64,000 nt of DNA, from assembly GCA_902789245.1 (NCBI GenBank), contig CADAND010000001.1, forward strand, positions 186,001 through 250,000. The letters run 5' to 3'. Below are positions 47,770 through 55,208 of this stretch, piece by piece (position 1 is the first letter of the stretch; each line of letters begins with the position of its first letter). Origin of the DNA: an uncultured Bacteroidia bacterium. Its GTDB lineage: Bacteria; Bacteroidota; Bacteroidia; Bacteroidales; UBA932. The notes below the pieces were generated by a model that saw only the letters and a list, made by a program, of their open reading frames with translations, made no database searches and had not been told where the DNA came from. A program made the position numbers and the translations under genes.

Positions 47770-47893
47770 GACGGTCTTGCAGGTGCCCGACGCCGAAAGC
47801 TCAGCCGCAGCAGGATTCGTGGCGCCGAATCCGGTTCCCGCGGCAGCGGGAAGCGAGGATGGAAGCCGAGGCGCAGGCAGCCTGCAGACCGTC
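47770..47893. repeat. 124-bp multi-hairpin inverted repeat
   Basis: Outer arms GACGGTCTTGCAGG and CCTGCAGACCGTC (one bulge) enclose hairpins GGATTCG/CGAATCC (47813-47832), TTCCCGC/GCGGGAA (47835-47852) and GCAGGC/GCCTGC (47874-47886). It fills the gap between the Zn-peptidase and S4 genes. Confidence 0.6.
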
Positions 47894-47895
47894 TG

Positions 47896-48570
47896 CTAGC
47901 GACGATTGTTGGCCAAAGAAATATAGTAGAAGAGCGTGGCGAGGGAGCCGAGCGCGGCGATGACGTAGGTGTAGGCGGCCCACTTCAGGGCGTCCACCGC
48001 CATCGGCTTCGTGTCCACATCCACGACCCCCGACTGCTCGAGCCAGGCCACGGCGCGCTGGCTGGCGTTGATCTCGACCGGCAGCGTCACGACGCTGAAG
48101 AACGTCGTCGCCGCGAACAGGCCGATGCCGATCCACAACAGCGTCGGGAAGACGTTGATCAGCAGCACCCCGGCCAGCAGGACCCACTGGACGGTATTGT
48201 TCGCGAACGACACCACCGGCACGAGGGCGGAGCGGAGCTTCAGCGGCGCGTAGCCCCGGGCGTGCTGGATGGCGTGGCCGGTCTCATGCGCCGCCACGGC
48301 GCAGGCCGCGATCGACGCGCTCCCGTACACCCCTTCGCTGAGGTTGACGGTCTTGTCCTGCGGATTGTAATGGTCGGTCAGCCTGCCCTCCACCGACTGC
48401 ACGGTCACGTCCGTGATGCCGTTCTGCGTCAGCATCAGGCGCGCCACGTCGGCGCCGGTGAGCCCGTGTGGGGAGGGGATATTGCCGTATTTCTCGAATT
48501 TGCTGCTCAGCACGCGCTGGACGATGAATGAAGCCAGCATGATGGCGAGCATGAAAAACCAAATATTCAT
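47896..48570 (-). CDS. Membrane zinc metallopeptidase (YugP-like, Zn_peptidase_2)
   Basis: 224 residues. One N-terminal membrane helix, then the zinc motif HETGH (His95, Glu96, His99) in AVAAHETGHAIQHARGYAPL, followed by two or three hydrophobic segments (about 118-165 and 200-218). It belongs to the YugP family of neutral membrane metallopeptidases; substrates are unknown. It is divergent from the rubrerythrin gene. Confidence 0.88.
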   Translation of the reverse strand: MNIWFFMLAIMLASFIVQRVLSSKFEKYGNIPSPHGLTGADVARLMLTQNGITDVTVQSVEGRLTDHYNPQDKTVNLSEGVYGSASIAACAVAAHETGHAIQHARGYAPLKLRSALVPVVSFANNTVQWVLLAGVLLINVFPTLLWIGIGLFAATTFFSVVTLPVEINASQRAVAWLEQSGVVDVDTKPMAVDALKWAAYTYVIAALGSLATLFYYISLANNRR

Positions 48571-48599
48571 GGTGCGAAAGATTAATTGTTTTGCTATCT

Positions 48600-48608
48600 G
48601 CGAAGATA
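48600..48608 (-). promoter_or_regulatory. -7 box for the Zn-peptidase gene
   Basis: Minus strand TATCTTCGC, 29 bp upstream of the ATG. Confidence 0.4.
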
Positions 48609-48631
48609 ATCATAAATTGGAAAATGTTTCG

Positions 48632-48639
48632 TATCTTTC
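48632..48639 (+). promoter_or_regulatory. -7 box for the rubrerythrin gene
   Basis: TATCTTTC, a one-base variant of TAnnTTTG, 26 bp before the ATG. Confidence 0.4.
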
Positions 48640-48665
48640 GCCGAAACTAATAACTGTTATCCGTC

Positions 48666-49214
48666 ATGAAAAAGAAATTCAGATGTCTCGTATGTGGCTA
48701 TGTCTATGAGGGTGAGAATCCTCCTGCCGAGTGCCCGCAGTGCCACGCCAAGGGCGAAAAATTCGTTGAGGTCAAGAGCGAAGGTCTCCAGTGGGCCTGT
48801 GAGCACCACCTGGGCGACGGCGTCGTCGACGACGCCGAGATCATGGAGGGCCTGCACGATCACTTCAACGGCGAATGCTCCGAAGTGGGCATGTACCTCG
48901 CGATGAGCCGCCAGGCGGAGCGCGAGGGCTACCCGGAGATCGCTGACGCCTTCAAGCGTTACGCCTTCGAAGAGGCCGAGCACGCCGCCAAATTCGCCGA
49001 GCTCCTCGGCGAGGTGGTCTGGGACACCAAGACCAACCTCAAGAAGCGCGCGGAGGCCGAGTGCGGCGCCTGCGAGGGCAAGCTCGCCATCGCCACGCGC
49101 GCCAAGAAGCTGGGCTACGACGCCATCCACGACACCGTCCACGAGATGGCCAAGGACGAGGCCCGGCACGGAGCCGGCTTCCAGGGGCTCCTGAAACGCT
49201 ACTTCGGAGAATAA
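48666..49214 (+). CDS. Reverse-type rubrerythrin
   Basis: 182 residues. The rubredoxin-like iron site is at the N-terminus (Cys7, Cys10, Cys23, Cys26) and the ferritin-like diiron domain follows, with [30 protein letters not shown] and [13 protein letters not shown] providing the Glu and His ligands. This order is the reverse of classical rubrerythrin. It reduces peroxide at the expense of NAD(P)H in anaerobes and suggests an anaerobic host with oxidative-stress defence. A bidirectional terminator follows. Confidence 0.9.
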   Translation: MKKKFRCLVCGYVYEGENPPAECPQCHAKGEKFVEVKSEGLQWACEHHLGDGVVDDAEIMEGLHDHFNGECSEVGMYLAMSRQAEREGYPEIADAFKRYAFEEAEHAAKFAELLGEVVWDTKTNLKKRAEAECGACEGKLAIATRAKKLGYDAIHDTVHEMAKDEARHGAGFQGLLKRYFGE

Positions 49215-49216
49215 CT

Positions 49217-49247
49217 AAAAAAGGCGCTCAACCGAGCGCCTTTTTTA
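49217..49247. terminator. Bidirectional terminator between rubrerythrin and DJ-1 genes
   Basis: AAGGCGCTC and GAGCGCCTT stem with A-run before and T-run after; serves both convergent genes and includes the DJ-1 stop codon (49245-49247). Confidence 0.85.
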
Positions 49248-49820
49248 GTCCAGATACATCGCGTGCCGCACCTTCGCGGCCACCTCGTCGCCCTTCAGGC
49301 CGCGCAGGATCTCCAGCGCGAAGGCGACCGCATGGCCGGCGGAGCGGCCCGTCACGATGCGCCCGGCGCGTACGGCCGGCTGCGGCGTATGCACCCCGCC
49401 CAGCGCGATCAGCGCGTCCTCGAATCCATCGAAACAGGTGAACGGCTGCCCCTGCCACACGCCTTCCAGCTGGCTGAGTACCAGCCCTGGCGCAGCGCAG
49501 ATCGCCGCCACGGAGCCGCCCGCGGCATAGTGCGCGCGCATCAGCGCGATGAGCGGCGAGCAGGCGGCGAGGGCCTTGGACCCGGGCATGCCGCCCGGGA
49601 AAATCATCACGTCCTCCGCCGTCGTGCCGGCGTGGTTCGCGTCCAGCTCGGGCAGGAAGGCCTCGGCCGTGACCAGGATCCCGTGCGAGGATTCGACTTG
49701 CGGGTCGTCCGTCAGGGCGACCAGCCGCGTGGCCACGCCCCCGCGGCGCAGCACGTCGTTGGTGGCGAGGGCCTCGACATCCTCGAAGCCGTCCGCCAAA
49801 AAGATGTTCACTCCTTTCAT
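49245..49820 (-). CDS. DJ-1/PfpI-family protein
   Basis: 191 residues. DJ-1/ThiJ superfamily: GVNIFLADGFEDVEALA at the start with the conserved Glu, and the nucleophile elbow AAICAAPGLVLSQL with a reactive Cys (about residue 106). Family members act as deglycases, chaperones or stress proteins; the role is not fixed by sequence. The start is the ATG giving MKGVNIFLADGFED, close behind a minus-strand TATTTTTGT box. It is divergent from the barrel-protein gene. Confidence 0.87.
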   Translation of the reverse strand: MKGVNIFLADGFEDVEALATNDVLRRGGVATRLVALTDDPQVESSHGILVTAEAFLPELDANHAGTTAEDVMIFPGGMPGSKALAACSPLIALMRAHYAAGGSVAAICAAPGLVLSQLEGVWQGQPFTCFDGFEDALIALGGVHTPQPAVRAGRIVTGRSAGHAVAFALEILRGLKGDEVAAKVRHAMYLD

Positions 49821-49826
49821 AATACC

Positions 49827-49835
49827 ACAAAAATA
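49827..49835 (-). promoter_or_regulatory. -7 box for the DJ-1 gene
   Basis: Minus strand TATTTTTGT, six bases upstream of the ATG. Confidence 0.45.
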
Positions 49836-49867
49836 AGCAAAAAAGCCCGATTCTCGAAAAAGATGCT

Positions 49868-49876
49868 TATCTTTGA
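49868..49876 (+). promoter_or_regulatory. -7 box for the barrel-protein gene
   Basis: TATCTTTGA, 28 bp before the ATG at 49905. Confidence 0.5.
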
Positions 49877-49904
49877 CTCTCGCATAATTATAAGGAAAAT
49901 AACC

Positions 49905-50666
49905 ATGAAGAAATTCATCTCCCTTTGTGTCGCGGCGGCCCTCATCCTGCCGGTTCACGCCGGCGCGCAGGTGTTCAACCATCTTTCCCTCGGCATCGGC
50001 GGCGGCACGGACGGCCTCGGCCTCCAGCTCGCAGCGCCCCTCGGCAGCCACGTCGACCTCATCGCCGGCTACGGCCTCGGCCTCGGCCTGATCCAGGTCA
50101 AAGCCGGCACGCTCAGCCTCCCCAGCCAGCCCGGCAGCTCCACGTCCTCCAATGTCAGCGTACCCCTTCAGTTCGGCTTCGGCATGAACGAAGGCCGCCT
50201 GCTTTTCAATATCTACCCCGGCAAGAGCGGCTTCCACTTCACCGTGGGCGCCTACCTGGGCTCCTCCCGTTTCGTGAGCGCCAAGCTCACGGGCCTGCCC
50301 GCCGTCTACAACACGGCCGGCATCGACGTGGACGACTATCTCGTCAAAGCGAATAACGGCGAACTGCCGCTCTCGCTCTGCGCCAACGGCATCGGCGCCC
50401 ACGCCTTCGCCGTCAAGCCCTACGTCGGACTCGGCTACGGCCGCGCCATCCCGAAGAAGGCCGTCAGCTTCAGCGTCGACCTCGGTGCCCAGTACCAGGG
50501 CAAGCCCACCGTCTGGGCCAAGGGAGAAGGCCTTACCGGCCGCATCCAGGAAGTGCAGATCACCGAGAAGCAGCTCTCCGAGATCCGCCAGGTCACCGAC
50601 GAGGTCGGCAAGTACATGCTCTTCTGGCCCACGCTCACCTTCCACCTTTACGTCAAGCTCTTCTAA
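49905..50666 (+). CDS. Exported outer-membrane beta-barrel-like protein
   Basis: 253 residues. Signal peptide about 1-21 (ending HAGAQ). The rest alternates glycine and hydrophobic residues in short strands (LGIGGGTDGLGLQLAAPLGS, VDLIAGYGLGLGLIQV, PYVGLGYGRAI) and ends in FHLYVKLF with a terminal Phe, as in barrel proteins inserted by BamA. No family name can be given. It is followed 11 bp later by a lipoprotein gene. Confidence 0.65.
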   Translation: MKKFISLCVAAALILPVHAGAQVFNHLSLGIGGGTDGLGLQLAAPLGSHVDLIAGYGLGLGLIQVKAGTLSLPSQPGSSTSSNVSVPLQFGFGMNEGRLLFNIYPGKSGFHFTVGAYLGSSRFVSAKLTGLPAVYNTAGIDVDDYLVKANNGELPLSLCANGIGAHAFAVKPYVGLGYGRAIPKKAVSFSVDLGAQYQGKPTVWAKGEGLTGRIQEVQITEKQLSEIRQVTDEVGKYMLFWPTLTFHLYVKLF

Positions 50667-50677
50667 TAACTGACTAT

Positions 50678-51511
50678 ATGAAAAAGATTTTATTCGCCCT
50701 CGTGGCCCTGCTCCCTCTTCTCGTCTCCTGTGGCAAGGAAGACAGGGGCGACAATTCCTTCAAAGATCCTCACTTCCTTCCATACGCCGGCAAGCTCATC
50801 ATGAACAGCTACGTCCCGGCCGCCAGCTCCGTGACCAAGGCTACCGACCAGGTCGGCATCCTCGAGTCCATCGAGTTCACCGAGAGCGGTCTCTACGTGG
50901 TCGGTACCCTGGTGGACGGCAAGCTGGAGTTCCTTACCGGCAGCTACCAGGTCAACGGCGATACCTACGACCTCGACGGTTTCGGTACGGTCAAGCTCAC
51001 CGTGACCCGCGCCAGCCTGACCGGCGTGATCATCCGTTACCTCAGCGGCCTCATCGAGACCCTCACCGCGGAGTTCATGCACGCCACCGGCACCAACGTC
51101 GCCTACCGCGGCTGGACGATCGACAGGACCCGCGTCACCATCAACGGCTTCCACACCCCGGCCAGCGCCGACTTCAAGGGCTGCAACTTCGAGGAGATGG
51201 CCAAGTTCCTCAATGACAATGGCCACAAGGGCAGCCTCCTGCCTCCCGGCAGCCTGAAGTCCGTGTCCATCACCGGCACCAACTCGATCATCTTCGCCTA
51301 TTCCGACGGCACGGCCGACGTCGCTGAGTACAGCTTCAGCGGCTCGAACATCAACTTCTCCTGGCAGAGCGGCAGCCGCCTCATGGAGGTCGAGAACGGC
51401 AAGGCCACCATCGATTATCTCGACGGCAAGTGCATCCTGAAGATCGAGGCCGCCTTGAAGGGCTCCACCACCTCCGGCGTCGTCACCTTCGTCCTCTCCC
51501 CGATGGACTAA
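50678..51511 (+). CDS. Hypothetical lipoprotein
   Basis: 277 residues. A clear lipobox LVSC with Cys18 follows a hydrophobic stretch, then a polar GKEDRGDNS linker that suits outer-membrane sorting in Bacteroidota. The remainder is rich in beta-strand-like sequence and ends FVLSPMD. I recognise no family; similar lipoproteins with a DUF-type beta-sandwich are common in the phylum. Probably co-transcribed with the barrel protein. Confidence 0.65.
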   Translation: MKKILFALVALLPLLVSCGKEDRGDNSFKDPHFLPYAGKLIMNSYVPAASSVTKATDQVGILESIEFTESGLYVVGTLVDGKLEFLTGSYQVNGDTYDLDGFGTVKLTVTRASLTGVIIRYLSGLIETLTAEFMHATGTNVAYRGWTIDRTRVTINGFHTPASADFKGCNFEEMAKFLNDNGHKGSLLPPGSLKSVSITGTNSIIFAYSDGTADVAEYSFSGSNINFSWQSGSRLMEVENGKATIDYLDGKCILKIEAALKGSTTSGVVTFVLSPMD

Positions 51512-51611
51512 TTCCTCCCAGCCCCTCCCTGCCCTCCCGGCTTGCCTTCCCCCGCGGGCGGCCAGAAATTATTTTTCGTGCAGTTGCTCGAAAAACCAAT
51601 TTCTGCTCCGC

Positions 51612-51639
51612 CCTCCGCAACGCCAACGCACGGCAAGCC
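51612..51639. repeat. 28-bp dispersed repeat shared with 38882-38909
   Basis: See the partner copy; three mismatches in 28 bases. Confidence 0.55.
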
Positions 51640-51661
51640 TCGTTAGCAACAGTCAGTTAAC

Positions 51662-51691
51662 GTCATTCGCCGGCTCCGACCGGCGAATCTC
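51662..51691. repeat. 30-bp GTCAT...ATCTC palindrome, copy 5
   Basis: Arms ATTCGCCGG and CCGGCGAAT around CTCCGA, identical to copy 2 at 4589 except for the last base; followed by CGTTTTTTT, so it could also terminate transcription rightward. Confidence 0.85.
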
Positions 51692-51700
51692 GTTTTTTTG

Positions 51701-51812
51701 CTGTGAGCCGTAACTGATTAATAGACAGTGAATTATACAATTATACTCCCCCGAAAACTGGGGGAGTATAATTATGTAACAACCTAATACATAGCCACTT
51801 ACCGCTCACAAG
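51701..51812. repeat. 111-bp inverted-dimer element, copy A3
   Basis: Outer ends CTGTGAGCCGTAACTG and CACTTACCGCTCACAAG; core TTATACTCCCCC...GGGGGAGTATAA around GAAAACT (112 bp in total). Confidence 0.85.
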
Positions 51813-51853
51813 CAGGCAGGTGAGTCGGGGCGGTTGGGGTGGGGGATGAAGGA

Positions 51854-52907
51854 TTATTCTTCGTCCGGGAGAGTAGGGGCGGCGTTGGGGTTGATGTACG
51901 GATCGGCGTCGTTGCGGACGACCGTCGTCTCCAGCAGCAGGGTGTCCCGTTCGGTCGGACCGAGCTCGAACCCCGGCCTTCAGGTGGAACGTCAGTTTCT
52001 CCTCGATTTCTTTCTGGAAGTCAGCCGGCTTCTTCGGGCTGCTGAGCTGCCCGTCGCCGGGCACGAGACGGATCGCCGCGGCGCCCTTGATGCAGCTGTA
52101 CAACAGGAACGGGCCGATCTCGCGGCGGATCTCCAGCGCGGTGGTCAGCGGGATGCGGTCCACCCGCAGCTGCGGCAGATCCACCAGCCGCTCGGACCCC
52201 GGCGCGTCGCCCTTCCTGTCGTTCGCCGAAGCCCCCGGCGTCATTCCGGGCTCGACCCGGAACCTCTTATAATCAATCCAATCCAGCGCATCCACCAGCG
52301 TCAGCGCCGTGTCGAACTCGTCCGGATGCACCTCCTCGCCCCAGCCGCACAGGCAGAAATCCATCGGCGACGACTCGCCGATCTCCAGAATCTCCACATC
52401 GCCGCAGGCGGCGTGCGGCGTCCCCGCGGGGATGAGCAGGCACTGCCCCGCGTGCGGCGCCACGGCGTTTAATACTTCTTCGATGCTGTTATCCAGGCAC
52501 TTGGCGTACACCTCCGCGGCGTCGGTGTCGCGCCGGAAGCCCACCAGCAGGCGGGCGTCCGCCCCGGCGCGCAGCACGTACCACACTTTTTCCTTCCCCA
52601 GGAAATCATAGCGCTGGGCGGCCGTCTCGTCGTCCGGGTGCACCCGGAGCGGCATCCGGCCGTGCACGCGCAGATGCCGCACGCACACCGGGAACTGCCG
52701 GCCGTAATACTCATATACATTATCCCCGACCACGCGGTCGAGGTACGTGTCCATCACCTCGGCGAGGCTGTTGCCCGCCAGCCAGCCCTCGCGGACCAGC
52801 GAATCGCGATAGCCCAGGTCGGCGAGCTTGAATTCCTCGCTGCCCCAGGGATAGTCGTCCTGCAGCGTGCAGAACTTGAACGGATATAATTTCTTCTCTT
52901 CTTCCAT
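51854..52907 (-). pseudogene. manA: Class I mannose-6-phosphate isomerase with a C-terminal frameshift
   Basis: The first about 310 codons encode a type I phosphomannose isomerase (cupin): PWGSEEFKLADLGYR, LRVHGRMPLRVHPDDETAAQ with metal-binding residues, and IPAGTPHAACGDVEILEIGE. It interconverts mannose-6-P and fructose-6-P. At the GGGG run (plus-strand CCCC 51971-51974) the frame breaks. The uncorrected frame becomes an Arg/Pro-rich tail running to 51741 through a repeat element. Removing one G gives FELGPTERDTLLLETT and a stop at 51854-51856, a sensible 350-residue protein. A palindrome lies in frame at 52240-52266. Real inactivation and assembly error are both possible. The start follows a TAACTTTGC box. 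Confidence 0.72.
52240..52266. repeat. 27-bp GTCAT...CCTC palindrome, copy 6, inside manA
   Basis: Arms ATTCCGGG and CCCGGAAC. It is read in frame on the minus strand as RFRVEPGMT, interrupting ManA between DWIDYK and ERLVDLPQLRV. Confidence 0.75.
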
Positions 52908-52912
52908 ACGCT

Positions 52913-52921
52913 GCAAAGTTA
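52913..52921 (-). promoter_or_regulatory. -7 box for manA
   Basis: Minus strand TAACTTTGC, five bases upstream of the chosen ATG at 52907; a longer TTG reading would begin inside it. Confidence 0.5.
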
Positions 52922-52932
52922 CGAAAAAAGCT

Positions 52933-52941
52933 TATCTTTGC
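52933..52941 (+). promoter_or_regulatory. -7 box for metY
   Basis: TATCTTTGC, 23 bp before the ATG at 52965. Confidence 0.6.
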
Positions 52942-52964
52942 ATTTACGGTTAGTAATTTAGCAA

Positions 52965-54254
52965 ATGAAACAGAAGCTTCACCCCTCCACCCTCTGCGTC
53001 CAGGCCGGCTATGAGCCCGCCAACGGCGAACCTCGGCAGATGCCGATCATCCAGAGTACGACCTTCAAATACACCACCTCCGACGAGATGGGCCGCCTCT
53101 TCGACCTCGAAGCGTCCGGCTACTTCTACACCCGCCTCCAGAACCCGACCAACGACCGGGTAGCGGCGCGTCTGGCGGCGCTCGAAGGCGGCGTGGCGGG
53201 CATGCTGACCTCCTCCGGCCAGGCGGCCAACTTCTTCGCCTGCTTCAACATCTGCGAGGCCGGCGACCACATGATCACCACCTCCGCCATCTACGGCGGC
53301 ACCTACAACCTCTTCGGCGTCACCTTCCCGAAGATGGGCATCGAAGTCACCTTCATTGACCAGAACGCCTCCGACGAGGAGATCGAGGCGGCCTTCCGGC
53401 CCAACACCAAGCTCCTCTTCGGCGAGACGCTCACCAACCCCGGCGTGCGCGTGCTCGACATCGAGCGCATGGCGCGCATCGCCCACAAGCACGGCGTGCC
53501 CCTCATCGTGGACAACACCTTCCCGACGCCGGTGCACCTCCGCCCGATCGAGTGGGGCGCCGACATCGTCACCCACTCCACCACCAAGTACCTCGACGGC
53601 CACGGCACCACGGTCGGCGGCGCCATCATCGACAGCGGCAACTTCGACTGGGAGGCGCACGCGGAGAAATTCCCCGGCCTGACGACCCCGGACGAGTCCT
53701 ACCACGGCCTCACCTATACGAAGAAATTCGGCAAGCTGGCCTACATCACCAAGGCCACCAGCCAGCTGATGCGCGACCTCGGTTCCATCCAGAGCCCGCA
53801 GAACGCCTTCTACTTGAACCTCGGCATCCAGACCCTCGCCGTCCGCGTGAAGCACATCTGCGAGAGCGCCCGGCAGGTCGCGGAATTCCTCCACGGACAT
53901 CCGTCCGTGAAATGGATCCAGTACCCCGGTCTCCCGTCCGATCCCGACTACGCCCTCGCGCAGAAATACATGCCTGACGGCACCTGCGGCGTGATGGCGC
54001 TCGGCCTCAAGGGCGGCCGCGACGCCGCGATCCGCTTCATGGACTCCCTGCGGCTGGTCACCATCGAGACCCACGTCGCCGACTGCTACACCTGCATCCT
54101 GCACCCGGCCTCTCACACCCACCGCCAGCTCTCCGACGCCCAGCTCCACGAAGCCGGCATCGACCCCGATCTCATGCGCCTGAGCATCGGCCTGGAGGAC
54201 CCCCGGGACATCATCGAGGATCTCAAGCAGGCCCTCGCCGCCGCCGGGCTCTAG
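52965..54254 (+). CDS. metY: O-acetylhomoserine sulfhydrylase (Cys/Met metabolism PLP enzyme)
   Basis: 429 residues, the length of O-acetylhomoserine aminocarboxypropyltransferases. The PLP lysine lies in THSTTKYLDGHGTTVGG, preceded by VDNTFPTPVHLRPIEWGAD; SGQAANFFACFNI and LRLSIGLEDPRDIIEDL-type C-terminal sequences match the family. It makes homocysteine from O-acetylhomoserine and sulfide. Cystathionine gamma-synthase or lyase activity cannot be excluded. It is divergent from manA, and element A4 begins 38 bp after its stop. Confidence 0.87.
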   Translation: MKQKLHPSTLCVQAGYEPANGEPRQMPIIQSTTFKYTTSDEMGRLFDLEASGYFYTRLQNPTNDRVAARLAALEGGVAGMLTSSGQAANFFACFNICEAGDHMITTSAIYGGTYNLFGVTFPKMGIEVTFIDQNASDEEIEAAFRPNTKLLFGETLTNPGVRVLDIERMARIAHKHGVPLIVDNTFPTPVHLRPIEWGADIVTHSTTKYLDGHGTTVGGAIIDSGNFDWEAHAEKFPGLTTPDESYHGLTYTKKFGKLAYITKATSQLMRDLGSIQSPQNAFYLNLGIQTLAVRVKHICESARQVAEFLHGHPSVKWIQYPGLPSDPDYALAQKYMPDGTCGVMALGLKGGRDAAIRFMDSLRLVTIETHVADCYTCILHPASHTHRQLSDAQLHEAGIDPDLMRLSIGLEDPRDIIEDLKQALAAAGL

Positions 54255-54292
54255 TCCCTCTGCCAGCCAACTCCCACAGACCCTTCCGTTTG

Positions 54293-54403
54293 CTGTGAGC
54301 TGTAAATAATGGATTGATAATTATTTGTCGATTTATACTCCCCCAAAATCCGGGGGAGTATAAATTTATAATCACCTAACCAACAGCCACTTCCAGCTCA
54401 CAG
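54293..54403. repeat. 111-bp inverted-dimer element, copy A4
   Basis: Outer ends CTGTGAGCTGTAAATAATGG and CCACTTCCAGCTCACAG; core TTTATACTCCCCC...GGGGGAGTATAAA. Confidence 0.85.
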
Positions 54404-54454
54404 AATTCCATTGTTGTTGGGGCGTTCGCTGTCTCCCGGAATACCCTGCAGACC

Positions 54455-54492
54455 GCAAGTAACGGTACAAATCTTCTTCGACCGTAACTTGC
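54455..54492. repeat. GCAAGTAACGGT hairpin, copy 1
   Basis: Perfect arms GCAAGTTACGGT-type: GCAAGTAACGGT against ACCGTAACTTGC (one mismatch), 14-base loop. Confidence 0.65.
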
Positions 54493-54508
54493 AAAATCGG
54501 CCTTTTTT

Positions 54509-54543
54509 GCAAGTAGCGGTACATTTTTCAGACCGTTACTCGC
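54509..54543. repeat. GCAAGTAACGGT hairpin, copy 2
   Basis: Arms GCAAGTAGCGGT and ACCGTTACTCGC with a TACATTTTTCAG-type loop; same orientation as copy 1. Confidence 0.6.
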
Positions 54544-54590
54544 ACTCGGATAGGGGATAGAGGTGGTAGTTTCCCTGGTCTGGGCTGTCG

Positions 54591-55015
54591 CCGCCTCCCA
54601 TTACGGTAGTCGGCGGTTCCAGCGGGTGATCAATGTGCTGGTCGTCCAACTATTTGAATTGGTAGTGCTTGGGGGCACCGCCGCCTCCCATTACGGTGGT
54701 CGGCGTCTGCAAGGCGGGCGGTTCGGAGAGCTCTGATGGCTCTCCGACTCGCCCGCTTGCTGCCCGGTCCAGCGGGCAGGAAAGGAAGAAATGTGCTTCT
54801 CGGCAACCTCTAGGTACGATTCCGACCCGAACGGACCCAGGCAACAGGCGTGGCGTCGCGAGCCGCTCCGACGAGCTCAGCGACGCCCCGTAGCCTGTAC
54901 GCGCCGAGCTTCGTAATGCGAGGCGCGGGTGCCCCTAATTACAGAGACTCGCCCTGCCTACTCCAGTAGCATACCTCTCCCGGCGCGAGCCGCCGACTAC
55001 CGTAATGGGAGGCGG
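54591..55015. other. 425-bp structured block with nested inverted CCGCC...GGCGG repeats
   Basis: Repeat F1 (54591-54616) begins CCGCCTCCCATTACGG and ends TCGGCGG; F2 (54681-54705) follows in the same orientation; F3 (54901-54926, GCGCC...GGCGC variant) and F4 (54990-55015) are inverted. Between them are hairpins TCGGAGAGC/GCTCTCCGA (54723-54747), CTGCCCG/CGGGCAG (54760-54779) and a long stem from ACAGGC (54844) to GCCTGT (54898) with inner GGCGTCGC/GCGACGCC. It could be a structured RNA or a mobile non-autonomous element. Only short unconvincing reading frames occur. Confidence 0.6.
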
Positions 55016-55040
55016 TGAGCGCCCAACCCCGCGACAATTC
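55009..55040. repeat. 32-bp dispersed repeat shared with 23632-23663
   Basis: One mismatch in 32 bases. Here it overlaps the end of the inverted repeat F4 by seven bases. Confidence 0.75.
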
Positions 55041-55069
55041 GGTGTCGGATGATGGCGTGCCCGTTTTTG

Positions 55070-55180
55070 TTGTGAGCTGGAAGTGGCTGGGTATGTGGAT
55101 TTTATGACTTTATACTCCCCCTGAAAATGAGGTAGTATAAATCAGCAAGCAATTATCTATTAATTACTTATAGCTCACAG
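55070..55180. repeat. 111-bp inverted-dimer element, copy A5
   Basis: Outer ends TTGTGAGCTGGAAGTGGC and ACTTATAGCTCACAG; the core TATACTCCCCC...GGTAGTATA has lost several base pairs, so this copy is the most decayed. Confidence 0.8.
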
Positions 55181-55208
55181 CGAAACGTGAGGGAGGGTAG
55201 GAGGGTGG

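Larger units (their letters stand above)
51512..51853. other. Non-coding gap with three repeat families
   Basis: No gene. It holds the 28-bp dispersed repeat (51612-51639), palindrome copy 5 (51662-51691) and 111-bp element A3 (51701-51812). The right edge is set by the manA stop predicted after correcting a frameshift. Confidence 0.65.
54255..55208. other. 0.95-kb non-coding block of repeats and structured DNA
   Basis: No convincing gene. In order: 111-bp element A4; two GCAAGTAACGG-type hairpins (54455, 54509); a 425-bp block bounded by inverted CCGCC...GGCGG repeats (54591-55015) with several internal hairpins; a 32-bp repeat shared with the dnaK upstream gap; and 111-bp element A5. Confidence 0.75.

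Noticed and set aside
51741-51853. C-terminal extension of ManA through the 111-bp element
   Set aside because: Arg/Pro-rich out-of-frame translation; correcting one base gives a sensible end at 51854.
54650-54844. 64-codon minus-strand reading frame in the structured block
   Set aside because: It spans several hairpins and one repeat copy, and shows no family signature; more likely incidental. If the frame is conserved across copies of the block, this should be revisited.
54591-55015. RNase P RNA, tmRNA or SRP RNA in the structured block
   Set aside because: I looked for the conserved cores of these RNAs on both strands and did not find them.
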